From NCBI GenBank assembly GCA_023807065.1, contig JAJJLU010000370.1:1-64000 (forward strand): a DNA stretch of 64,000 bases, given 5' to 3'. The stretch is from Isotricha intestinalis. Lineage: Eukaryota; Ciliophora; Litostomatea; Vestibuliferida; Isotrichidae. The notes under the pieces were generated by a model. It was not told the origin of the DNA. It ran no database searches and saw nothing but the letters and a program-made list of their open reading frames with translations. Position numbers and translations under genes: made by a program. Positions 31,503-41,695 of the stretch are shown here, one piece after another (position 1 is the stretch's first letter; the number at the start of each line of letters is the position of its first letter).

Positions 31503-32293
31503 AATAAATAAAAATCAAAATTAATAAAAATTATATATTTATAATAATAAATGAATACAAGAAAAAAACATTTATTATAATTAAAATAATTAAATATTAT
31601 TTTAAAAATATCCATTATTATCATTCATGAAACTATTAAAAATAAATTTATTATTCTTATAGTAAGGAAGATTGTATTTCAATTTTTACCAGAAAATAAA
31701 AATAATAATAAAAAAATAGGATAATCAACCAATAATAAAATTTTAATTTCTTTTTTCTTCAAATCTATAATTATACTATTTGTTTCAGTCGTTAAAATAT
31801 CTAAAAAGAAAATTCAATTTTTGTTATCATAACACAATGAACAGAAGGTTTATTTGAGCAATTTTAGAAATATTTCATTAAATTATCTTTTTCCCATTTT
31901 CTATATGTCTTTCTTGATATATACCATGAAACTATTATCGTTATTAAAAGTAAATATGATTTTATTATTGATATTCAAGATAAATAATAAACATTAAAAA
32001 CTTTATTTCACTTCATTTTATTCATAAAGATCCTAATCCTAAATAAAATTTTTGAAATTTGAAATCATATAAACATCCCCAAATTTATATTGTAATATTA
32101 CCAACAAAATAATTATGATAAATATTTTTATTGAATTGAGGCTCCTTTTTATCTTAATAATTTTAATCTTGCTTTTATTGAACTATATGATGATTATGTT
32201 TTCTGAATTAAAGATTTTCTTTCATTTTCATATTTTTTTAATATTATTAAAAAATTATTAAATAAATTTCAAAACAATTCAATTAAATAATAT
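31503..32293. other. Intergenic gap, 791 bases, no gene seen
   Basis: It lies between divergent genes and contains stops at the density expected by chance in all frames. Confidence 0.5.
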
Positions 32294-34174
32294 ATGGAAA
32301 GAGATTTAAAAACACAGTTTTCTCATAAAATTGTTAAATTAACAAGCAAAATATATTTAATGAATTCAAAAAATGAAGAAAATAATGCTTTAATAGATGA
32401 AATAGTGAAATCATATACATCAGAAGAAGAAAATTCAAATAAAAAATTTTTAAAAGAAATTAATTCATTAAAAGAAAAAAATAAAGAATTAATTTCAAAT
32501 TATAAAGAAAAATATGAAAAATTTGAATCAAGTATTAAAAAAACATATGATACAAAACTGAAAAAAATACAAAATGATTATAATATTTTAAAAGAAGAAA
32601 AAAATAAATTAAAAGATGGTTTAACTAAAGAATTTAATTCTAAAGTTAATTCAATGCTTTCTCAAGTTCAAAAAATGAAAGATGAATTTGATAAAAAAAT
32701 TATATTTATTGAAAATAAATATAAACTAGAAAAAAAAAATTTAAAAGATAGTAATAATATTACAATTGAAAAGATGAATTTAGAGAAAATAAACTTAGAA
32801 AATTCTTATAAAGAAAAAATAAATAATATAGAACAGGAAACAAAGAATAAAATAAATTTATTGAATAATGAAATGACTGAAAAATTGAAATTAAAAGATA
32901 ATGAAATTAATGATAAAAATAATAAAATAGAGGAATTGTTAAAAGAGATAGAAAATATAAAAGAAGATAATGAAAAAATATTAATCAATAAAACAAAAGA
33001 AAATAATGACATTAATAAAGATAATCAAAATTTAAAAAATAAAATTTCTCAAATGGAAAATAAAATAAAAGAATTAAATAATAAAAATTTAGATTCAACA
33101 AATCAAATTTCTTTAATAGAAAAGGATTTAAAAGAAGAAAAAAATAAAAACTCTTCTCTTGAAACTTTAATTAAAGAAAAAAATGAAGAAAATGAAAATT
33201 TAAATAATGAAATAAAAACAAAAGAAAATATAATTAAAGAATTAACAACAAGTAAAACTGAAATGCAAAATAAAATGGAAAAAAAAGAAATTGAATTAAC
33301 AAATAATTTATTAAAAGTGAAAAAAAATTTAGAAGATGAAAAAAAAAATTCAAATAGTGAAAAAGAATCTTTAAAAAATAAAATAAAAGACTTAGAAAAT
33401 TCATTAAAATCAGAAATTGAAAAATTAAATAAAGAAAATGAAGAATTAAATAAAGAAAATGAAGAAAGAAAAAAGAAAATAAATGACCAATTAAATATAA
33501 TAACTACTTTTAATTCAAATTTAGAAAAAATAAAAAGTGATAAAGATTCAATTATAAAGAATCTTGAAGAAAAAATATCAAATCAAAATAATAAAATAAA
33601 ATCAAATGAAGAAATAATAAATGGATTAGAAACTGAAAAAGAAGAAGCAAAAAAAAAATATAATAATGAAATTGAAAATTCAAAAAATGAAATAAAAAAA
33701 TTAATAAATAAACAAAAAGAAATTTTAAATTTAAAAAAAAAATTAGAAAATGATAAAGAATTAATAGAATCACAATTTAGAGAAGAAATAGATAGAAATA
33801 ATTTCAAACATACTTTAGCAATTAATGAAATACAAAATAAATTAAATTCTCAAATATCACAATTAAAAATTGAGAATATACAATTAAATCAAAATTATGA
33901 TAAAGTAGTGAAAAAATTAAAATTATTTCATTCAAGTGATAATTTTGAAGATGAAATTATGAATTTAAAATCAGAAGAAAATTCAAAAAGTGGATTTATA
34001 AAATATCAAAATAGTATGAGTGAACCTAATAAACTTAAAAATTCAACAAATTATTCAATAACAAATCCAATAACCAAAAGAAATTCAAAAAAATTAGCTC
34101 CAATGAAACCAACAAGTTTAAGTTCTGTAAAATTAAATAAAATCACAATAAATGCAAAGAAAAAATACATTTAA
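32294..34174 (+). CDS. Long coiled-coil protein (626 aa)
   Basis: Nearly the whole protein (about residues 30-560) is coiled coil with Glu, Lys, Asn and Leu heptads. Tropomyosin or myosin-tail hits would be expected but reflect composition only. A basic, Ser/Lys-rich tail of 60 residues (KRNSKKLAPMKPTS) ends the protein. No motor, membrane or lipid-binding domain is visible. Vesicle tether, cytoskeletal and centriolar roles are all possible. Confidence 0.65.
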   Translation: MERDLKTQFSHKIVKLTSKIYLMNSKNEENNALIDEIVKSYTSEEENSNKKFLKEINSLKEKNKELISNYKEKYEKFESSIKKTYDTKLKKIQNDYNILKEEKNKLKDGLTKEFNSKVNSMLSQVQKMKDEFDKKIIFIENKYKLEKKNLKDSNNITIEKMNLEKINLENSYKEKINNIEQETKNKINLLNNEMTEKLKLKDNEINDKNNKIEELLKEIENIKEDNEKILINKTKENNDINKDNQNLKNKISQMENKIKELNNKNLDSTNQISLIEKDLKEEKNKNSSLETLIKEKNEENENLNNEIKTKENIIKELTTSKTEMQNKMEKKEIELTNNLLKVKKNLEDEKKNSNSEKESLKNKIKDLENSLKSEIEKLNKENEELNKENEERKKKINDQLNIITTFNSNLEKIKSDKDSIIKNLEEKISNQNNKIKSNEEIINGLETEKEEAKKKYNNEIENSKNEIKKLINKQKEILNLKKKLENDKELIESQFREEIDRNNFKHTLAINEIQNKLNSQISQLKIENIQLNQNYDKVVKKLKLFHSSDNFEDEIMNLKSEENSKSGFIKYQNSMSEPNKLKNSTNYSITNPITKRNSKKLAPMKPTSLSSVKLNKITINAKKKYI

Positions 34175-34272
34175 AAAAACATTTCAAATTTTTTTATATT
34201 TAATATTAATAAATATAAATAAATAATCACTTTTAATAAAAAACTGGTAATATATTATTAAAATTAATATAT

Positions 34273-34695
34273 TTAATTAATTTTTAATTCATTCCATCCT
34301 GAAATTTCATCTTTCTCAGAAGTAAAATTCATTTCTGGTAATTCACCAATAATAATTTCAGCTGTAGTAAAAACAATATTTCCTTTATCACCTAAATGAC
34401 CTCCAAAACAATTTCCTTTTTCATCACTTATTGAAATATGTAAATGTATTCTATTGTTACAACTTATACATCCAACTAAAGAAGTTATTTCATAATGTTC
34501 TTTTTTAACTAAAAATTCTTTAGCATTGGCTAATCTTATATTTATTTCTTGTAAACTTCCAACACATGTCATTATAAATCCAGCTTTAATATTATTGTCT
34601 TTTACAAAATTTTCTATTTCTTTATATAAATCTTGTCCAGGATGAAGACGGAATGCATAACATTGTAATGGTGATTTTATTGGTTTATTTTCCAT
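34273..34695 (-). CDS. Stand-alone PPC (DUF296) domain protein (140 aa)
   Basis: The PPC domain is a trimeric fold found in plant AT-hook proteins and as single-domain proteins in bacteria and archaea. The sequence shows the core: RLHPGQDLYKEIENFVKD, GFIMTCVGSLQEINIRLAN, RIHLHISISDEKGNCFGGHL (H84, H86, H100) and a final strand AEIIIGELP. The His trio could bind a metal. The whole protein is only the domain, as in prokaryotic versions, and lacks an AT-hook. It is tail to tail with the coiled-coil gene at 32294, 98 bases apart. Confidence 0.9.
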   Translation of the reverse strand: MENKPIKSPLQCYAFRLHPGQDLYKEIENFVKDNNIKAGFIMTCVGSLQEINIRLANAKEFLVKKEHYEITSLVGCISCNNRIHLHISISDEKGNCFGGHLGDKGNIVFTTAEIIIGELPEMNFTSEKDEISGWNELKIN

Positions 34696-34996
34696 ATTTA
34701 ATTATTAAAAGGTTTTTATATTTAAAAACTGTGTATAATTAATTGTTTATTTATATTAATTATTAATATTTTCTATGGATATCTTTGTTGATTTATGAAA
34801 ATTATCATATTGAAGAGTTCTCCAAATATTAAATGAATTATAAATCTAATCATCAATTAAATTATATTTTCTAACTTATAGTTTCGAACTTAAATTTATT
34901 GTTAAAAATTTTAAATTTTACAATTGAAAAAAAAATAATTAAATTAAAAAAATTAATTAATAAAAAATTAAACATAAGAAATATTTAAAAAAATCA
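34696..34996. other. Intergenic gap, 301 bases, nothing recognised
   Basis: It contains A/T runs between the divergent PPC and PP4R1-like genes. Confidence 0.45.
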
Positions 34997-35207
34997 ATGG
35001 AACCTATCCATGAAAATTTGATCACACCTGATAAAATAAAAGAAGAAGAAGAAACTCCAGCAGAATTATCAGAAGTAGATTTAGGAAATAAAGATCAAGT
35101 AAATTTTGATGAATTAATATCATTTTCTCATACCATATTTAAATTATAGAATCGCAAGAACTTATAATACTTTAAAAGAATTAGATGATAATATATTTGG
35201 TCTTTTA

Positions 35208-37271
35208 ATGAGTAATGAATTTCTACTTGCTGGAACTCCTATTACAATTGATTCATTAAATTCTATGTCAAATTCTGAATCAGTTAAAAATGTAAAATTA
35301 AAAACAAAATCTTATAATTCTTTAGATAATAATCAAAAAATTACTTTTGTTGAAAATATTCCTTTTCATATTAAGCAAATTGGTCTTGAAGAAACAATAG
35401 ATTTAATTCTACCAATAATATTAAATATTCATAAAGAAAAAACTGAAATATTAGAAAGATTTTTAAACGTTTTTAATAATGTTGTTAATGAAATAAATAA
35501 ATTTGGAGATGAAGGATATATAATTTTAAGAGATAAAATAATAGATGTTTTAAGTATAATATTTCAAAATAGAAAAGAAGAAAATATTTTAGATTTAAAT
35601 AGTAAAGCCTTAGTATATTTAACTAGATTTATTAAAGATGAAGATAGAGGACCAAAAATATTAACAATAGTAATAATGATGGCTCATGATGATGATAATG
35701 AAAAAATAAGAGTTTTATCAACAAAATTATTTAATGATTTAGCTTTAATAATTGGTCAAGAATTATTAGAATTATATGTAGTTCCTCAAGTAGCTTCTTT
35801 TGCAGATGATCAAGGATGTAATGTTAGAAAAGCAGTAACAGGAAATTTTTTAAATATATGTAAAGGTGTTTCTAAAAATTGTTTTATTAATAGGTTATTA
35901 CCAGTATATCAAAAATTAAGTAAAGATTCTCTTTGGACTATTAGAAAAGTTGCTGTTTCAATTTTACCTGAATTAACTAAATTATGTGATAGTGAAACTA
36001 TAAAGAAAGTTTTATTAGAAATATTTAAAGATTTCTCACAAGATACTAAAAGCTTTGTTAGGAATTCAGCAGTTGAAATTTTTGGTCAATTTATTGCTTT
36101 ATTAGATAAAAATGATATTAAACAATATGAAGAATTACTTGATTTTTATGTTAATACTATTCAAGAATTTGCTAATTCAAATAAAAAAGATGATATTACT
36201 ATTTTGCAAAAATGTGCTTTTAATTTTCCTGCTGTTTTAATGACTTATGGTGTTGAAAGTTGGGAAAAATTAAAATTATGTTTTTCTAAGATGGCTGAAC
36301 AAAAAGATGAAAATATAAGATTACCTTTAGCTTCCTCATTAGGTGAAATAGCTAAAATTTTAGGTTCTGATTTAACTGAAAGTGATTTATTAGAATTTGT
36401 TGATAAATTCTACAAAAATTCTGGAGAAATTAAAATGAAAATTTTAGGAGTTTTACCGGATATAATTAGGAATATATCATCAAATAAAAAAAATCAATAC
36501 TTAGAAAATATTAAAATTATGATTGGTAATAGAGATGATAAATGGAGAAAAAGATTAACTTATTCTAAAATTATTGGAAAATTTAATAATACATATTCAG
36601 ATTCTATTATTTATAAAAGAGTTTTTCCAATTGCAATTAATTTTTGTTTTGATGATGTTAACCAAGTAAGAATTAAAAGTGCAGGTCATAATAGTAGATT
36701 AATTTTACAATTAATTTCCGGAAATACAGAATATAGAGATAAAACATTAGAAATTATTACATCTTTTGCAAGAAGTATTAATTATGCTTATAGACAATTA
36801 TTTATATTAATGTGTAAACATATATTTGAAAATAAAGATGTTTGGGAAAAAGATATTGCTCCTTTATTATTAGATTTAGCTTATGATAAAATTATCAATG
36901 TAAGAATTTCTCTTGCTAAATTCATTAATAAAGTAATTACAAAAAATAAATTTGATTATTTAAAAAATGATGATACTATAAAAAAAATAGTATCTATACT
37001 TAAAAAGGATAAAGAGGAAGTATCATGTATTATAGAGAAATTAGATATTGAAATTATAAATGTTGATTTGAATATAAATGTAAATGGCAAATTTATTGAT
37101 AATATGAATTTTGTTTCAAAAGAATTTGGAATCACAAAAAATGTTCCTTTAGAATCAAAAATTAAAAAAAATTCAGAAAATGAAATTTCAACTTCAACTT
37201 CTTCAACAAATGAAGAAGAAAAATTAGAAGAAGGAACTCCATTTCAAAATGAAGAAGAAAAAAAAGAATAA
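35208..37271 (+). CDS. PP4R1-like HEAT-repeat phosphatase regulatory subunit (687 aa, 5' end unresolved)
   Basis: HEAT repeats run through about residues 40-620. The region LSTKLFNDLALIIGQELLE, then VRKAVTGNFLNICKGV and LLPVYQKLSKDSLWTIRKVA, follows PP4R1 (protein phosphatase 4 regulatory subunit 1) more than the PP2A scaffold A subunit. A Glu/Ser-rich tail ends the protein. The coding frame stays open upstream of this ATG to about 35123. An ATG at 34997 opens a likely first exon of 34 codons followed by an intron-like segment (35099-35149), but the phases do not agree, so I annotate from the internal ATG. Confidence 0.72.
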   Translation: MSNEFLLAGTPITIDSLNSMSNSESVKNVKLKTKSYNSLDNNQKITFVENIPFHIKQIGLEETIDLILPIILNIHKEKTEILERFLNVFNNVVNEINKFGDEGYIILRDKIIDVLSIIFQNRKEENILDLNSKALVYLTRFIKDEDRGPKILTIVIMMAHDDDNEKIRVLSTKLFNDLALIIGQELLELYVVPQVASFADDQGCNVRKAVTGNFLNICKGVSKNCFINRLLPVYQKLSKDSLWTIRKVAVSILPELTKLCDSETIKKVLLEIFKDFSQDTKSFVRNSAVEIFGQFIALLDKNDIKQYEELLDFYVNTIQEFANSNKKDDITILQKCAFNFPAVLMTYGVESWEKLKLCFSKMAEQKDENIRLPLASSLGEIAKILGSDLTESDLLEFVDKFYKNSGEIKMKILGVLPDIIRNISSNKKNQYLENIKIMIGNRDDKWRKRLTYSKIIGKFNNTYSDSIIYKRVFPIAINFCFDDVNQVRIKSAGHNSRLILQLISGNTEYRDKTLEIITSFARSINYAYRQLFILMCKHIFENKDVWEKDIAPLLLDLAYDKIINVRISLAKFINKVITKNKFDYLKNDDTIKKIVSILKKDKEEVSCIIEKLDIEIINVDLNINVNGKFIDNMNFVSKEFGITKNVPLESKIKKNSENEISTSTSSTNEEEKLEEGTPFQNEEEKKE

Positions 37272-37792
37272 AAATTAATTATAATAAACATAAAAATTTT
37301 TTGATAATAAAATAAAATAAATTAAATTAAATTATTTAAATTTATTTGTTTTTTATATGAATGACATTGATTAATAATTTCATTTTTTGAATAAATAAAA
37401 CAACATTTTATGACAATCACATATTTTTTGAGGACGTTCTTTTTGAAATAAGTAATTTTAAATTTAATTATTTCTTTGAGCTAAAATTTGTTTACTTTCT
37501 TCTGTTTCATTTTATGGAAAATTTTTATGAATGTATTTCTTTAAATTGAGAATCAAACAAAAGTTTTGGGATTTGAATATTTCTTCTTTTTCTATGTTTA
37601 CCGTCACTATTTAAAATTCATTTTCAAAAAATATTTAAATTTTTCATTTATTTTATGTCCTTTGAAAATGTTATTCTATGTATAATTTTACATTTAATTA
37701 TTAGACTTAATAAAAATATTATTATTAAATTAATTTTTTTATAATAAAAAATAACTAATTTATTTCATATTAAAAAGTATTTAAATTATTAT
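37272..37792. other. Intergenic gap, 521 bases, nothing recognised
   Basis: It lies between convergent genes. It contains A/T runs and a few more G/C-containing words (for example GAGGACGTTC near 37430), with no open frame or RNA fold that I can name. Confidence 0.45.
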
Positions 37793-40736
37793 TTAATTAA
37801 AAGGGAAATTATATTTTGAACAAAGACTTTTAAAAGATTCAGCTTCTCTTCCTTTTAAAGTTGAAATTGCTTCCTTTACATAATTTTTATTTTTCTTTTC
37901 AGAAATCATTTTTTGTGAATTAAAAAAAATTTGACCTTCATCCATATCACTTATATTTTTATAATTAGTAAATTCAATAACAATATTAGCAACTGTTAAT
38001 TTATTATAATTATGAGCTGCATATGTAATATCTTCTGGTTTTGAACTTATATAAAAATTACTAAAATCAATTTTATAAAATTTTTGAACTACTTCTAATA
38101 ATTTTTTAGTTAATTCAATTAAACTATTATCATTTATTTCAATGCAAAACTCTGTTATATATTTACAATAAAAAAATAATAATATTTTTTTAACTTTTTG
38201 ATTATCTCCTAAGTATGAAAACATATCAATCATTTCATTTAAAAACATTATTCCTCCTATTTTATTCATAATAGATACTATATTTGAAAAATCTATTCTT
38301 AAACTTAATTTTGCTAAAAATACCATAAATTCTTGTCCTAAATCTTTGAATCCTTTTGGGTTTTCTTTTTTATTTTCTTGTAATAAATTATAAGTTGCTG
38401 CAATTACATTAAAAAGAGAATTTAAAAAATTATTTGGTTCTAAGAAATTTATTAAATAATCAAGTAATTCAAATAATTGTTTATAACATTTATAATTAAG
38501 TAAAACTCCACATATTGCAAAAATTTGATCTGTGGAACTTTTATTATTAAAGAATTCTTTGTTTGATATGAAATTAACTTTAATGAAAGAAATATAAGGA
38601 TTGAATAAATATTTAAAAGTTAAACTCCAAGAATTTTGATTATATAAAATTTGCTTTAGTAAGTTTGAATAAAAATCACTGTTATCCTTAGAAACATGTA
38701 TATAATATGCAAATAATTGAAAAGTATAACCCATTAAATCAGTTATTGTTTCAGTTAAAATTGAATTTAAATCATTTTGTAAAACATTTAAAAAATATTT
38801 TGGTATTTCGCAATTATTCCCTTGTGAAGCAGTTTTCTTAATTATTAATGCACAAGTTTGATAAAAATAAAAATTAAATTCATCTTGTTGAGGATTTTTA
38901 ATAATATTTTTTAAAATTTGATCAAGTGTATTAGATAAATCCTTATATATTGAATTATATAAATTATCATTTGTTAAATTTAAAGTTCTAAAAAAGCATC
39001 TCATTGCAAAAATATTTGTACTATTACCAATAAAGGCCATTAAAGCTCTAATTAAATTATTAAATAAATTCTGTTCATTAATAGCATTTTTTGATAAAGG
39101 TTCTCTAGTTTTTATATCAGTCATAAATAATATCTTTTCAAGTGATAATAAACAAGCATTTTGACAAACATTATCTGAATTATTCAAAATATCAATTAAC
39201 ATTTGAATAACATTAGATAAAAATTGTATTGGAATTTGCAGTCTAAAAGTAGTTAAAAATTTAAGTGAATAAACTCTGGTAACGATTGAAGTATTTTGAG
39301 TATTAAATTCTTTGGTAAAAACTTCATTAATTAAAGAATTCATATCTAAAGCATATTTACTCATTTCAGTAACTCCAATTCTTTGAGCAAAAGTTTTAAT
39401 TTGAATTGCAAAAACCAAATTTATTGCCATAATTTTTATTTTCCAATTTTGAATATTTGAATAATAATCATTTAAAAATTTAGTTATCATTTCTCTAATT
39501 GAATTAACTGTATATTGAGGATATAATTCTATTAATTGTCTAGTTAAATTTATTGCATAATATTTATTAGAATCCATATCTGTTTCTTCTAATTCTACTT
39601 TTAAAAATCCAACTGGATTTTCTTCAAATTCATCTTGTTCTTTCTCAGACATTGTTAAGTTAGGAGTTATTAAATTTTGTATTAATTGTTTTATTTCATT
39701 TTCACTTAAATTTCCTATATGTTTATATTGGAAATTAATTCTATAAAATTCTAATAATTCTCTTATTAATTTTGAATATTCATCAACTTCTTTTACCATT
39801 GTAATTAATTGCCATACTAAACTATAGAAATCTTTAGTATAATCTAAACCTTCAGGTTTCATATCATCATAATAATTTGAAAAATATAAATTAATACATT
39901 TCATAGCTTTTCCTTTTACTTTAATCATTTGATTATATACATCATTAAAATGAATTGTGAATTTTAAAGAACCTTGTAAAATTTCAATCCATTCTTTTAA
40001 ATGATCTTCAAAAAATTCTGGAAAATCTTGATAATTTAAACTATAAAAAATATCTAAAATTCTCTTTAACATTATTATACTTTGTTTAACTGGAATATTT
40101 TCATTTGGATTACTTAAAAGATATTGAATCATTTTTTGACCATCTTGAGTTAAAATAGGGCAAATAATACTCATAGTTTTTTTTATTTCATCAAATAATT
40201 CATAAGACTTCCTTTCAATATGATATCTTTGAATAATTTTAGAAATCAAGTGATATATTTCAGAGGAATTATTATAATTTTTTTGATTTAATATATTACC
40301 TAAATTTTCCATTAATTCAGGCCAAATTGTATTATATCCACCAGCTTTTTGAATAATCACAATTATCATTTGTTTTATAGAAGGAAGTAAATTTGGTTCA
40401 ACTGAAAGTAATAATTGTAAAATATTTGATTTAAAATAATTTTTAGTATCATCTTTTGGGATTTTAAAAGGCTCTGCCAAAGCTTTTTCAGTATCATTAA
40501 ACCAATAAGATTTAAGATAATTTGCTAAAAAAACGGCAGCTGCAATTCTACAATTTAAGTCTATTGATTTAGTTGAAATATAATTAAAAAATCCTGTAAG
40601 ATTATTTAAATCTAATATTATTCCATTTAAGCTATCTTCACCTATTTTTATTATATATTTTCTAAATTTTACCTTCTTTTCTTATTTGTTGGTTAGGATT
40701 TAATGTTTTTTGAAAGACCGCGGTTATTGCATCCAT
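37793..40736 (-). CDS. CSE1: Exportin-2 (CSE1/CAS), importin-alpha re-exporter, two exons (970 aa)
   Basis: The protein returns importin-alpha to the cytosol with Ran-GTP. Exon 1 (40673-40736; MDAITAVFQKTLNPNQQIRKE) joins exon 2 (37793-40641) across a 31-base intron in phase 1, giving 971 codons with the stop, the usual CSE1 length. The importin-beta N-terminal domain is visible (NPNQQIRKEGEDSL, then CRIAAAVFLANYLKSYW), followed by CSE1-like segments (FPEFFEDHLKEWIEILQG, EFEENPVGFLKVELEETD, TRVYSLKFLTTFR). HEAT-like helices run to the end. A raw frame beginning at 40480 with TTG is internal and not a start. Confidence 0.9.
40642..40672 (-). other. 31-base spliceosomal intron
   Basis: It starts GTAAAA, ends AAATAG, contains no C, and is phase 1. 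Its removal completes the importin-beta N-terminal domain. Confidence 0.9.
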
Positions 40737-41017
40737 TTTTTTAAATTAATTGATATTTAAATTTTTTGATTTTTAAATATAAAAAAATTATACATTTATT
40801 TAATTTTTATTATATTATTGTCTTTAAGCAATAACATAATTTTGTAATTGAATTTAAATATCTAATTATTTTAAAAAATATCTTAATCTTCTAAAGGATT
40901 AATTAAATTAAATATTAATTTTATAATTATTACAATAATCTTTTCTTTAATCAAAGAATCATTTAATCTTCTTTTTCTATTTCAATTATTTGTTAATGAT
41001 AATTATATTTTTCTTCT

Positions 41018-41245
41018 TCAAATTCTTACAAAATTCCATTCATTTATTTCATTAATATTACCTTCTTTAATATCTTCTTCATCAAAAGTAAAGTAACCTT
41101 TAGTGAATTTTTTATCTTTGTTAGGATTGTTATCTTGATTATCATATTCTTTATAAGGATTAAAATCATTATTATATTCTTCATTTGAACTTTTATTAGT
41201 ATTATAATTTAATAAATTAACACCTAATTTTTTGAGAGAATACAT
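41018..41245 (-). CDS. Small acidic protein of unknown function (75 aa)
   Basis: ATG 41245 opens a 75-codon frame with an Asn/Asp-rich middle and an end that looks less random (KKFTKGYFTFDEEDIKE, then EINEWNFVRI). Two intron-like segments touch it: one over its 5' end (a 29-base GTAAAT...TTAG overlapping the ATG) and one at its 3' end (GTAAGA...AATAG, 53 bases, which would swap the last three residues for KKKIK). Either would change the ends, so both boundaries are uncertain. No family is recognised. Confidence 0.4.
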   Translation of the reverse strand: MYSLKKLGVNLLNYNTNKSSNEEYNNDFNPYKEYDNQDNNPNKDKKFTKGYFTFDEEDIKEGNINEINEWNFVRI

Positions 41246-41695
41246 TATTTACTCATATAATATTGACTTCATCCAAAACTTGAAAAAAATTTTTATATAA
41301 ACTTTTAACATAATTATTTGGATTCATAATATTATAATGTAATTATATTTGAATCGGCAAATTTGTTTTTTTTGAGAGATATTCATTTTGATATTATCTA
41401 TTGGGTGTTTAATTGATTCCTAAATTAATTTTTTTGACTTATATTTATTATTTTTGAAAACATTCAATCAAAGTTAATTATTTATACCTATTTTTTTTGA
41501 ATTGTTTTTATTTCTCAATTATCTAATTCATTTAAATATTATAAAAATATAAATCATAATCAATAATTATGTGAAACAAACTAAATTTAAACTTTCTTCA
41601 TTATTAAAAAAGTGAAAAAAATCAATAAAAAATCAAAAATAATTTCATTAAAGCAAAAAAAAAATAATTATTTAAAAACATCACATCAAAAAAAA
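41246..41695. other. Intergenic gap, 450 bases
   Basis: It lies between divergent genes. A 24-codon minus-strand frame starting ATG at 41326 could be a 5' leader ORF of the small gene. Otherwise nothing is recognised. Confidence 0.4.

Noticed and set aside
31700..32290. Intergenic frame in which TAA/TAG fall at Gln-like and TGA at Trp-like positions, suggesting a decayed gene or altered code
   Set aside because: The number of stops equals what is expected for random sequence of this composition, so the protein-like look is not evidence. Similar stretches at 19414-19620 and 22500-22690 (minus) were dismissed for the same reason.
40478..40480. TTG as a start of the exportin-2 gene
   Set aside because: Homology and frame continue upstream to an exon with ATG at 40736. 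The same reasoning moved starts of the genes at 16317, 44832-45964, 22859-25756, 56342-57844 and 58746.
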